Part shown: positions 32,966 to 41,448 of the stretch, piece after piece
Numbering within the stretch: the stretch's first letter is position 1
Layout: each line of letters opens with the position of its first letter
Source: Micrococcus sp. 2A
Lineage (GTDB): Bacteria > Actinomycetota > Actinomycetes > Actinomycetales > Micrococcaceae
NCBI RefSeq assembly: GCF_039519235.1
Contig: NZ_CP154351.1
Coordinates: 2,418,001 to 2,482,000, forward strand
DNA: 64,000 bases
Direction of reading: 5' to 3'
The notes under the pieces: model-generated
Told to the model about the DNA's origin: nothing
What the model saw: only the letters and a program-made list of their open reading frames with translations
The model's database searches: none
Position numbers and translations under genes: made by a program

Positions 32966-35900
32966 ATGACGCAGACCCTCACGCCCGCTGCCTCGCAGGA
33001 CCTGAACGCCCGCCGCCACCGGCTGCGCCGCTACCGCGCGGTGATCTTCGACATGGACGGCGTCATCACCGACACGGCCGGCGTGCACGCCGCGGCGTGG
33101 AAGGAGCTCTTCGACGAGGCGCTGCCCGCCGTCGGCGCCCTGGAGGCCAACGAGGCCGCCGTCGCCGCGGACCCGGAGCGCCTGCGCCCCTTCGACGCCG
33201 CGGGCGACTACCTGCACCACGTGGACGGGCGCCCCCGCGAGGACGGCGTGCGGGCCTTCTTCGCCTCCCGCGGCCTGCGCGTGCCGGAGGCCGACGCCCC
33301 CGAGACCGAGTCCGCCCCGGAGCTGACCGTCCTCGGCCTGGCCGAGCGCAAGCAGGGCTACTTCGAGGCGGTCCTCGAGCGCGACGGCGTGCGCGTCTTC
33401 CCCGAGGCGCTCGACCTGCTGGAGAAGCTGCGCCGCCGCGGCGTTCCGGTGGCCCTCGTGACCAGCTCCAAGAACTCGCGCGCGGTGCTCGGTGCCGGCG
33501 GGGTGCTGGACTTCTTCCCCGTGATCGTGGACGGCAACACCGCCGTGGAGCGCGGCCTGCCCGGCAAGCCGGACCCGGCCATGTTCTGGGAGGCCGCGCG
33601 CGAGCTCGGCGTGGACGTGGCGGACGCGATGGTGCTGGAGGACGCCGTCTCCGGCGTCAAGGCCGCCGCGGACGGCCGCTTCGGCCTGGTGATCGGCGTG
33701 GACCGCGAGCCGGACCTCGGCCGCGGCCGCCTCAAGGACGCCGGCGCCCACCTGGTGGTGGAGGACTACGGCACGCTCGCGCTGGACGAGCGCACCGCCG
33801 CCCCCTTCGACGCCGCCTGGGTGCTGCGCTGGACCGACTTCGACGCCGCCGTCGAGGGCACGCGCGAGGTGCTCTGCACGATGGCCAACGGGTACTGGGG
33901 CACGCGCGGCGCCATCCCCGGCACCGTCATCACGGACGTGCACTACCCCGGCACCTACATGGCCGGCGTGTTCAACCGCCTGACCTCCATGGTCCAGGGC
34001 CGCGAGGTCGTCACCGAGCACATGGTGAACATCCAGGACTGGACGCCGCTGGTGGTCATCCCCCGCGGCGGCCGCCCCCTGCTGCCGAGCGACGAGAACC
34101 TCGTGGAGTTCATCCAGGAGATGGACCTGCGCCGCGGCGTCCTCTCCCGCACCATGACGTTCGAGGACGGGCAGGGCCGCCGCACCACCCTGCACACCCG
34201 CCAGTTCCAGTCGCTCGCCAACCGCCACATCGCGGCCATCGAGCTCACCGTGGTGGCCGAGAACTGGTCCGGCGACCTCACCGCGCGCTCGCTGATCGAG
34301 GGCCGCGTGGCCAACCTCAACGTCTCGGACGACCGCACGCTGGCCAACCACCACCTCGAGCCCTCCCAGGCCCGCGAGATCGACGGCGAGACCGTCCTGC
34401 TGGAGACCGTCACGAGCCAGTCCCGCATCCACGTGGCCGTGGCCGCCCGCACCCGGCAGGTGGCCCCCGTGGGCCACCACCAGCCGATCCGCCGCCCCGT
34501 GGACGACTCGCCCCTCGTCGCGGGCCAGGACATCCGCCTCCACGTGGAGGAGGGCGTGCCGCTCGTGCTGGAGAAGACCGCGGCCGTGGCCACCACGCAC
34601 GACCACGCCAACGCCTCCGTGTGGGAGTCGGCGGTCAAGACCGTGCAGCGCGCGCAGAACTTCCGCAACCTGCTGACCCTGCACGAGCAGCGCTGGGGGA
34701 TGAACTGGGACCGCTTCGCCGTGCGGATCGACCTCGCGGACGCGCACCGCAACCAGCGCCGCTCCACGGCGCAGCTCGCCGAGGGCGCCGAGTACGAGAC
34801 CCCGGTGTTCGAGGCCGGCCGTTCCGCCTCCGTGGGCTCGGCCGTCACCGTGGGCAAGGACGGTGCATCCCTGCGCCAGCAGCTGGCCCTGAACCTGCAC
34901 ACCTTCCACGTGCTGCAGACGGCCTATGGCCGGCGTCGGGACCTGGACGCCTCCCTGGGCGCCCGCGGCCTGCACGGCGAGGGCTACCGCGGGCACATCT
35001 TCTGGGACGAGATCTACGTCTACCCGATGCTCACGCTGCGCCGCCCGGAGATCACCCGCGGCCTGCTGATGTACCGGTTCCGCCGCCTCGGCGAGGCCCG
35101 CGCCAACGCGCAGGCCGAGGGCTGGGCCGGCGCCATGTTCCCGTGGCAGTCCGGCGCGGACGGCGGCGAGGAGACCCCCACCGAGCTGTGGAACCCGCGC
35201 TCGCGCATGTGGATGCCGGACAACTCCCACAACCAGCGCCACGTCTCCCTGGACATCGCGTACTCGGTGCTGCGGTACATCGAGATCACCAAGGACGCCG
35301 CGTTCATCTCGGACTACGCCGCCGAGATGCTCGTGGAGATCTCCCGCTTCTTCGTGTCCATGACCCTGCACAACGCGGAGACGGACCGCTACGAGATCCA
35401 CGGCGTCATGGGCCCGGACGAGTTCCACGACGGCTACCCGGAGACCCCCGGCTCGGGCCTGCGCAACAACGCGTACACCAACGTGCTGACCTCATGGGTC
35501 CTGGCCGAGACCGCACGCCTGGTCCGCTGGCTGGACACCCTCGACGACGGCCTCACCGAGGTCATGGAGGTCACCGAGGAGGAGATCGAGCGCTGGGAGG
35601 AGATCAGCGCGAGGCTCACGGTCCCGTTCTTCACCGAGGGCGAGGAGGCCGGCATCCTGGCGCAGTTCGAGGGCTACCAGGACCTGGAGGAGTTCGACTG
35701 GGACGCCTACCGCGCCACGTACGGCAACATCGGTCGCATGGACCTGATCCTGCAGGCGGAGGGCGACGCCACCAACCGGTACAAGCTCTCCAAGCAGGCC
35801 GACACCCTCATGCTCGGCTACCTGTTCTCCGCCGAGGAGCTGGACGAGATCCTGCGCCGCATGGGCTACGAGCTCCCGGAGGAGGCCTACCAGCGGATGG

Positions 35901-36346
35901 TGGCCTACTACGAGGCCCGCTCCACGCACGGCTCCACGCTCTCCCGTCTGGTGCACGCGTGGGTGGCGGCCCGCACGGACCCGGACCGCTCGTGGGACCT
36001 CTTCACGGAGGCGCTCGAGTCGGACCTCTCCGACACCCAGGGCGGCACCACGAAGGAGGGCATCCACCTCGGCCTCATGGCCGGCACCGTGGACACCGTC
36101 ATCCGCTGCTACGCGGGCCTGGAGACGCGCGACGGCGTCGTGCGCCTCTCCCCGCGCCTGCCCTCCCAGCTGCCCGGCGCGCGCTTCACGATCCGGTGGC
36201 ACCAGCAGCCGGTGGAGATCCACATGGCGCAGACGGAGGTGACCGTGCGGGCCGGCGACGGCATGTGGCATGAGGTCCCCATGGTCATCGCGGGCCAGGA
36301 GCACACGCTCTGCCCGGGCCAGGAGATCACGGTCCCGCTGGGCTGA
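32966..36346 (+). CDS. Beta-phosphoglucomutase / GH65 disaccharide phosphorylase fusion
   Basis: An 1126-residue bifunctional enzyme. Residues about 20-260 form a HAD-family beta-phosphoglucomutase (FDMDGVITD, nucleophile Asp29 and acid/base Asp31; VTSSKNS; DAVSGVKAA). After a short link, residues about 285-1110 form a glycoside hydrolase 65 phosphorylase (WGMNWDRF, general acid Glu819 in GVMGPDEFHDG, C-terminal TTKEGIHLG phosphate-side loop). GH65 members phosphorolyse trehalose, kojibiose, maltose or nigerose to beta-glucose-1-phosphate, which the HAD part converts to glucose-6-phosphate. The pathway is thus joined in one chain. Disaccharide not determined. A -10 (TAGGCT, 32897-32902) gives a leader of about 57 nt. 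Confidence 0.9.
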   Translation: MTQTLTPAASQDLNARRHRLRRYRAVIFDMDGVITDTAGVHAAAWKELFDEALPAVGALEANEAAVAADPERLRPFDAAGDYLHHVDGRPREDGVRAFFASRGLRVPEADAPETESAPELTVLGLAERKQGYFEAVLERDGVRVFPEALDLLEKLRRRGVPVALVTSSKNSRAVLGAGGVLDFFPVIVDGNTAVERGLPGKPDPAMFWEAARELGVDVADAMVLEDAVSGVKAAADGRFGLVIGVDREPDLGRGRLKDAGAHLVVEDYGTLALDERTAAPFDAAWVLRWTDFDAAVEGTREVLCTMANGYWGTRGAIPGTVITDVHYPGTYMAGVFNRLTSMVQGREVVTEHMVNIQDWTPLVVIPRGGRPLLPSDENLVEFIQEMDLRRGVLSRTMTFEDGQGRRTTLHTRQFQSLANRHIAAIELTVVAENWSGDLTARSLIEGRVANLNVSDDRTLANHHLEPSQAREIDGETVLLETVTSQSRIHVAVAARTRQVAPVGHHQPIRRPVDDSPLVAGQDIRLHVEEGVPLVLEKTAAVATTHDHANASVWESAVKTVQRAQNFRNLLTLHEQRWGMNWDRFAVRIDLADAHRNQRRSTAQLAEGAEYETPVFEAGRSASVGSAVTVGKDGASLRQQLALNLHTFHVLQTAYGRRRDLDASLGARGLHGEGYRGHIFWDEIYVYPMLTLRRPEITRGLLMYRFRRLGEARANAQAEGWAGAMFPWQSGADGGEETPTELWNPRSRMWMPDNSHNQRHVSLDIAYSVLRYIEITKDAAFISDYAAEMLVEISRFFVSMTLHNAETDRYEIHGVMGPDEFHDGYPETPGSGLRNNAYTNVLTSWVLAETARLVRWLDTLDDGLTEVMEVTEEEIERWEEISARLTVPFFTEGEEAGILAQFEGYQDLEEFDWDAYRATYGNIGRMDLILQAEGDATNRYKLSKQADTLMLGYLFSAEELDEILRRMGYELPEEAYQRMVAYYEARSTHGSTLSRLVHAWVAARTDPDRSWDLFTEALESDLSDTQGGTTKEGIHLGLMAGTVDTVIRCYAGLETRDGVVRLSPRLPSQLPGARFTIRWHQQPVEIHMAQTEVTVRAGDGMWHEVPMVIAGQEHTLCPGQEITVPLG

Positions 36347-36371
36347 GTCCTCCTCCCCCGGGCGCCAGGAC

Positions 36372-36439
36372 TTTCGCTAGGGAAATCGTCGTCTCCATCC
36401 TGATCCGCTGGGAGGGAGACGACGATTTCCCTAGCGAAA
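36372..36439. repeat. Intergenic perfect hairpin E
   Basis: Perfect 25-nt arms (36372-36396, 36415-36439) around an 18-nt loop. It lies between the convergent phosphorylase-fusion and histidine-kinase genes and could terminate both. Clearly less GC-rich than the flanks. Confidence 0.75.
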
Positions 36440-36459
36440 ACGCAGGGGCGCGGGAGCCG

Positions 36460-36481
36460 GGCGGGGCGGGGCGGGGCGGGG
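36460..36481. repeat. Tandem CGGGG repeat
   Basis: Four CGGGG units just before the stop of the histidine-kinase gene, a G-quadruplex-forming sequence in principle. Confidence 0.7.
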
Positions 36482-36487
36482 TGCAGG

Positions 36488-37825
36488 TCAGCGGGTCGGC
36501 AGGACGGCCCGCACGGTCCAGCCGTCGCCCATCGGGCCGGCGGTGAGCGCGCCGCCGAACACGGCCACGCGCTCGCGCATGCCCGCCAGGCCGAAGCCGG
36601 AGGGGATGGCCGAGACCACCCGGCTGGCCCGCGGCTCGCCCGTGGTGAGCGGGCTGGTCACCTCGAGGACGAGGTGGCCGTCGTCGTCGAACCGGGAGCA
36701 CAGGTGCACCGTGCCGCGGCGCGGAGTGTGCTTGAGGATGTTGGTCACGGACTCCTGCACCACGCGCAGCACCGTGAGCTCCATGGAGCGGGGCAGGCGG
36801 TCGAGGTCCGCGAGGGTGCGCTCCACGGCGAAGCCGGCCGCGTGCAGGCGCGACTCGAACTCGTCGAAGCGGGCCGGCAGGTCCACGGCGATGTCGCCCT
36901 CGGCGGTCTGCGCGTTGCGGTCCGAGCCGCGCAGGGCCGTGAGCATGCGCCGCAGGTCCACGAGGGACTGGCGAGCGGCCTCCTCGATCGCCGTCTCCGA
37001 GGCGGCGCGCGCCGCGGGGTCGGTCTGGGTGGGCAGCATGGCCGCCTGCATGGTGATCACGGTGAGGCCGTGCGCGACGACGTCGTGCAGCTCCGCGGCG
37101 ATCCGCTGGCGCTCCTGCTCCGCGGCGCGCAGGACCTGCTGCTCCCGGGCCTCGGCCTCCGCCTCACGCGCCCGGGCGCGGTGCCGGGTGCGGCGGACGA
37201 AGATCGCGGGGATCGTGGGCAGGGCTGCGAGGACGACCGTGAAGATCATCGTGCCGCGCAGGCCCTCTGCGTCGGCGGACGGGGGGTCGGCGAGCACCTC
37301 GCCGGCGACCGTGAGCACCGCGACCGCCGCGAGCGCGCCCCACGCGAATCCCGCCCGGGAGTAGCGGGCCACCAGCGGGGCGCCCAGGATGATCCCGCCC
37401 ACGAAGGCCAAGGGGTTGAGGTGGGCCTGGTCTGGGCCCACCAGACCCAGGAGGCTCACGGCCGTCCCCGCGAGGACGAGCGCGGCCGCGAGGCTGGGCT
37501 GCCACGCGAACAGCAGGGTCAGCACCACGGAGATCGTGGCGAGCGCGAGGATCACGGCGGTGCTGGGCTCGTCCCCGGCGAACGTCGGCGCGCCGCCGTC
37601 CGCGTACAGCCATGTTTCCAGGAGGGGCCCGACGAGGGAGGACGTCACCTCCAGCACGACCAGCAGCCCGGCCAGCGCGTAGAGGATGAGCCGCGTGTGC
37701 CGGGAGACCGGCTCGGCCTGCAGCACACGGGGCATGCGGGAGTCCGCCGCCGACGCGTCGGCGCGGGGCGGCGCGGACGTGGCCGGCGTCGGGAGCCCCG
37801 CGGGCTCCGGGGCGGCGGTGCTCAT
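36488..37825 (-). CDS. NarL-type sensor histidine kinase (HisKA_3)
   Basis: A 445-residue membrane kinase. Five or six helices span about residues 50-220. A coiled segment (ARAREAEAEAREQQVLRAAE) leads to the dimerisation/phosphoacceptor motif AAELHDVVAHGLTVI, and a C-terminal HATPase domain ends near GFGLAGMRERVAVFGG. The loop between helices 1 and 2 (DGGAPTFAGDEPS) is the only exposed sensor surface, so signals are probably membrane or cell-envelope related. Its ATG overlaps the stop of the response-regulator gene, so it is second in the operon. Confidence 0.88.
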   Translation of the reverse strand: MSTAAPEPAGLPTPATSAPPRADASAADSRMPRVLQAEPVSRHTRLILYALAGLLVVLEVTSSLVGPLLETWLYADGGAPTFAGDEPSTAVILALATISVVLTLLFAWQPSLAAALVLAGTAVSLLGLVGPDQAHLNPLAFVGGIILGAPLVARYSRAGFAWGALAAVAVLTVAGEVLADPPSADAEGLRGTMIFTVVLAALPTIPAIFVRRTRHRARAREAEAEAREQQVLRAAEQERQRIAAELHDVVAHGLTVITMQAAMLPTQTDPAARAASETAIEEAARQSLVDLRRMLTALRGSDRNAQTAEGDIAVDLPARFDEFESRLHAAGFAVERTLADLDRLPRSMELTVLRVVQESVTNILKHTPRRGTVHLCSRFDDDGHLVLEVTSPLTTGEPRASRVVSAIPSGFGLAGMRERVAVFGGALTAGPMGDGWTVRAVLPTR

Positions 37826-38487
37826 CCGAGCTCCACGAGTCCGGCGCGGGCGGCACGGATGAGGACCTGTACGCGGTCGCGGACCTGCCACTTCTCCAGG
37901 ACCTTGCCGATGTGGGACTTCACGGTGGCCTCCGCGAGGAACAGCGCCCGCGCGATCTCGGCGTTGGAGGAGCCCTTGGCGAGCTCCCTGACCACGTCGA
38001 GTTCGCGCTCGGTGAGCCGCTCGTGCGCGGCGAGCGGCTCGGCGGGGCCGACGGAGACCTCCTGGGGCGCGGCCGCCACGGCGGCCACCAGGTCCTGGGC
38101 CACACGCGCGGAGAAGACCGCGTCGCCCGCGTGGATGCGGCGGATCGCGTCCACGACGTCGGCGGGCGGGGCGTCCTTCACGAGGTAGCCCGCGGCGCCG
38201 GCGCGCAGGGCGGGGACGAGGTACTGCTCGGACGAGAACGTGGTGATCGCCAGGACGCGGGTGTCCGGCAGCTCCGCGGTGATGTGCGCCGTGGCCTCCA
38301 CCCCGTCCATGCGGGGCATCTGCATGTCCATCAGCACGACGTCGGGGGTCCGGGCGCGGGCCAGGGCCAGGGCCTGGAGGCCGTCCTCGGCGGAGCCGAC
38401 CACCTCCATGTCGTCGGCCTGCGCCACGAAGTGCTCCAGGGCGGTGCGCATGAGGGTCTGGTCGTCGGCCACGACTACACGGATCAT
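37822..38487 (-). CDS. NarL/FixJ-family response regulator
   Basis: A 221-residue DNA-binding regulator: receiver domain 1-120 with acidic pocket VADDQ, phosphoacceptor Asp in VVLMDMQMP (about residue 54) and Lys in VKDAP; then a LuxR-type HTH (LTERELDVVRELAKGSSNAEIARAL, ATVKSHIGKVLEKW). It precedes the kinase in the same operon (4-nt overlap). The -10 TAGGCT lies 7 nt before the ATG, so it is probably leaderless. Target genes are not evident; the lactate-permease-like gene follows at the upstream side on the same strand. Confidence 0.9.
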   Translation of the reverse strand: MIRVVVADDQTLMRTALEHFVAQADDMEVVGSAEDGLQALALARARTPDVVLMDMQMPRMDGVEATAHITAELPDTRVLAITTFSSEQYLVPALRAGAAGYLVKDAPPADVVDAIRRIHAGDAVFSARVAQDLVAAVAAAPQEVSVGPAEPLAAHERLTERELDVVRELAKGSSNAEIARALFLAEATVKSHIGKVLEKWQVRDRVQVLIRAARAGLVELG

Positions 38488-38494
38488 GCCGTTC

Positions 38495-38500
38495 AGCCTA
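38495..38500 (-). promoter_or_regulatory. -10 element, leaderless response regulator
   Basis: TAGGCT (as CCTAGGCT) on the minus strand, 7 nt before the ATG at 38487. Confidence 0.5.
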
Positions 38501-38558
38501 GGCGCGCGAGCGGGGCGGGCGCCTCCGCCGAAGGGCGGGATGTGGGCCCGCCTGCCGC

Positions 38559-40019
38559 TCACCGCGGCAGCAGGAACCAGCCCATCACGGACATGAGAAC
38601 GATGCCGGCCAGCATGGTGGGGAACAGCACCGCGAACAGGGCGCCGCGGCTCACGGCCCAGCCGGGCATCTCCGAGGTCTGGGAGCCGGCGGCCATGCCG
38701 TGGGCCACCTGGATGCGTGCCGGGCCCGGGATGATGCCCCAGCCTGCGGCGGCGTTGTGGAGGCCGTTGGTCCATACGGGCGGCACGCCCAACGCGGCCC
38801 CCGTGTCCATCTGGAGCGGGCCGAAGAGCGCCATCGCGCCCGTGTTGGACGCCGTGATGAACCCGCCCAGGGCCGCGATGACGGGGACGGCCAGCAGGTA
38901 GGACTCCCCCATGCCGCTGAGCGCGCCCGCCAGCGCGCCGGAGACCCCGCCCGCCGAGAGCGTCAGGCCGAACGCCACGTACAGCGCGTTGGGAATGGCG
39001 GTGCCCACCCACAGGCGCGCGGCCTCCCCGGGCACGGCGCGCCGCCCCGCGGCGTCCAGGTGCAGCAGGCGCACCCCCACGCCGACCGCCACGAACGCCC
39101 ACAGCGCCGGGGTCCCGACGACGGACAGCGGCCCGCTCAGCGCGAGCGCAGACTCCGCCGTGGTGCCGATGACGGTGCCCACCATGAGCGTGAGGTACGG
39201 GACGACGTCGCGCCCCGGTCCGGGCGTGAGCCGGCCCCGACGGACCACGAGCAGCCAGGCCACGGTGAGCACGAACGTGCCGAGGGCGCCCGCCGGCGCC
39301 GTGCCGACCAGCAGGTTCGCCCCCAGGATGAGCGCCCACTGGGCCACGCCCGAGAGCAGGGCGACCCCGATCCACGGGGCGAGACGGGCCGGGCCGGCGT
39401 CGAACCGCGTGCCGCGTGACCCCCGGAGCAGCAGCACCGTGACCACGCCCGCGAGCAGCGAGGCGGGGAGGTTGAACACCGCCGTGGTGACGCCGAGCTG
39501 CTGGAAGTCCAGGTGCCCCAGCCGGGCGCCCAGCAGGGTTCCCGGCGCCATGGACCCCCACGGCCCGATGGTGAGGGCGAGCACGGCCATCACCGCGGAC
39601 CGGAACGCCGTGTACCCCAGGCCGATCAGCAGCGGCACGCCGACGATCAGCGAGACCCCGAAGCCCGTGACCGTCTCCAGGAACGGGATCACGCCGTGCA
39701 CCATGAGCAGGCCCGTGGCGATCGAGGGACCCGCCCCCGCGGAGAGCCACTGCCCGAGGCGCTGGTGCGCACCGGTGTGCTCCATGACGCGGGAGAGCGT
39801 GATGCCGCCGGCGATGATCGCGAGGATCTCCAGGACCGTGGGCACGCCGCCGGCGAGCGCGACGCCGAGCGCCCCCGGGTCCACGCCGAACACGGTGGGA
39901 GCCAGGACGGCGGCCAGCAGCGCGCCGGCGGCCGGGGCCACCCACGCGGGCAGCTTCGTCAGCAGCAGGGCGAGGGTGAGGAGGATGGGGGCCAGCGACC
40001 ACAGGACCTGCACACGCAC
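38559..40019 (-). CDS. L-lactate permease (LctP) family transporter
   Basis: A 486-residue protein with about 13 membrane helices and the LctP-family segment HGVIPFLETVTGFGVSLIVG followed by GYTAFRSAVMAVLALTIGPWG and TLLGARLGH. The C-terminal ITASNTGAMALFGPLQ and GLHNAAAGWGIIPGPARI also fit. It should take up lactate or glycolate with protons. Start GTG 40019 has GGGAGAGGG upstream, and a -10 TACAGT lies about 25 nt upstream (near 40046-40051). IS elements now separate this promoter from the nitronate monooxygenase gene and displace its -35 region. Confidence 0.82.
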   Translation of the reverse strand: MRVQVLWSLAPILLTLALLLTKLPAWVAPAAGALLAAVLAPTVFGVDPGALGVALAGGVPTVLEILAIIAGGITLSRVMEHTGAHQRLGQWLSAGAGPSIATGLLMVHGVIPFLETVTGFGVSLIVGVPLLIGLGYTAFRSAVMAVLALTIGPWGSMAPGTLLGARLGHLDFQQLGVTTAVFNLPASLLAGVVTVLLLRGSRGTRFDAGPARLAPWIGVALLSGVAQWALILGANLLVGTAPAGALGTFVLTVAWLLVVRRGRLTPGPGRDVVPYLTLMVGTVIGTTAESALALSGPLSVVGTPALWAFVAVGVGVRLLHLDAAGRRAVPGEAARLWVGTAIPNALYVAFGLTLSAGGVSGALAGALSGMGESYLLAVPVIAALGGFITASNTGAMALFGPLQMDTGAALGVPPVWTNGLHNAAAGWGIIPGPARIQVAHGMAAGSQTSEMPGWAVSRGALFAVLFPTMLAGIVLMSVMGWFLLPR

Positions 40020-40068
40020 CCCCTCTCCCGGGCCTCGGACCCACCCACTGTAGGCCCCTCCTCCTAGG

Positions 40069-41157
40069 TGTACCCGGTCATGAGGTTGGTGGCACCCGGT
40101 TCATGGGCGGGTGTCCTCCGAGCGCGGCGTGACCCCGCTCAGTGTTGTAGTACTCCAACCACGGGGCAAGCGCGTCCTGTCGGTGAGCACTGGAGGTGAA
40201 CACCTGCCGGTAGGCCCACTCGATCGCCAGCGTCCGGTTGAACCGCTCGACCTTGCCGTTCTGCCACGGGCAGTGCGGGCGGATGAACTTCTGCCTGGCC
40301 CCGAGCCCGGCCACCGCGGCCCGGAACGCTGCACTATGGCGATACGCGAACGCGTTGTCCGTGATGACACGCTCGATCCTCGTGATCCCCCGAGAGGCGA
40401 AGTACGCCGCGGCCCGCTGCAGGAATCCCGCGCACGTCTGCCCGGTCTCGTCGGCCAGGACCTCGGCGTAGGCCAAGCGGGAATGGTCATCGACCATCGC
40501 GTGCACGTAGTCGTATCCGATCTTGGGGCGCCGGCCTTTCTCAGCCTCGGTCGCCGCGCGTCCTCGTGCTCTCCAGCCCCCGCCCTCGGGGATCTTGCCC
40601 AGCTTCTTCACGTCCACGTGGACCAGTTCCCCGGGCCGGTCTCGTTCGTACCGGCGCGTGGTCGTCTTCGAAGAACGGATCACCTCCCCGGTGATCGGGT
40701 CGCATGCGGCCAGGCGGGGCACGTGATGACGACGCAGGATCCTGCCGATCGTGCGTGCTGGAACCCCGGTGAGCGGGGCAAGACGGTCCTGCCCGTACCG
40801 GTGCTCGGCGCGAGCGGCGAGCACCGCCTGCTCCGTGGCTGCAGAAGATCTCGTGGGGCTGGTGTGGGGGCGGGAGGAACGCGTGGCCAGGCCTGCATCG
40901 CCCTCGCACGCGTACCGGTCGATCCAGGTTTTCACGCATTTTCGTGAGACCCCCATCGCGGCGGCGATGTGGGCTTGAGCCCATCCGGCTTGGTGGCGTT
41001 GGACGATGAGTCGACGGCCGTGAACGGTCAGGCGGGCGCTACCGTGGGACATGAGAACCTCTGGGTTTGTGATGTGGGCCTTAGACAAGCCACATCCCAC
41101 CCGGAGGTTCTCCTTTGTTCAAGCTCCCTCGTGCCACCAACGTCCTGACCGGGTACA
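40069..41157 (-). mobile_element. IS481-family element a
   Basis: 1089 bp with 27-nt terminal inverted repeats (40069-40095, 41131-41157; two mismatches) starting TGTACCCGGTCA. Flanked by CCTAGG duplications (40063-40068 and 41158-41163). Carries one intact transposase. Confidence 0.92.
40078..41052 (-). CDS. IS481-family transposase (element a)
   Basis: A 324-residue DDE transposase. N-terminal HTH (AHIAAAMGVSRKCVKTWIDRY), a second HTH/linker (GVPARTIGRILRRH), then the integrase core with HVDVKKLGKIP, RVITDNAFAY and NGKVERFNRTLAIEWAY, which supply the D, D and E residues. The frame is intact and the stop lies inside the left inverted repeat, so the element could be active. ATG 41052 is the start; upstream codons in frame have no support. 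Confidence 0.92.
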   Translation of the reverse strand: MSHGSARLTVHGRRLIVQRHQAGWAQAHIAAAMGVSRKCVKTWIDRYACEGDAGLATRSSRPHTSPTRSSAATEQAVLAARAEHRYGQDRLAPLTGVPARTIGRILRRHHVPRLAACDPITGEVIRSSKTTTRRYERDRPGELVHVDVKKLGKIPEGGGWRARGRAATEAEKGRRPKIGYDYVHAMVDDHSRLAYAEVLADETGQTCAGFLQRAAAYFASRGITRIERVITDNAFAYRHSAAFRAAVAGLGARQKFIRPHCPWQNGKVERFNRTLAIEWAYRQVFTSSAHRQDALAPWLEYYNTERGHAALGGHPPMNRVPPTS

Positions 41158-41448
41158 CCTAGGTGTGATGTCCAGGGACGTTGTTGCGTGAACAGCTGAC
41201 AGGCGAAGGCCTCCTGTTGCGAGAGTGGAGTTGTCGAGAAACCGCTCACGCGAACAGAAGGCCTTCATGTCCCACGCTAACGCCGCCCTGACCCCTCGCG
41301 CCCGCCTACGCCTGGCCAAGCTCATCGTCGAGGAGCACTGGCCGGTCGCCACCGCGGCCAAGATGTTCATGGTCTCCCCACCCACCGCACGCAAATGGGC
41401 CACACGCTTCCGGGCCGAGGGACCTGCAGGGATGGCAGACCGGTCCAG

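Noticed and set aside
30935..35428. Very long minus-strand open frame (1497 codons) opposite the RlmC and phosphorylase-fusion genes
   Set aside because: Low-complexity Gly/Val/Asp/His sequence typical of an antisense frame in GC-rich coding DNA; no motifs, and the plus strand holds well-conserved enzymes.
36460..36481. G-quadruplex as a regulatory element
   Set aside because: The CGGGG run is at the 3' end of a gene and in DNA that is over 70% GC; nothing else points to a function.
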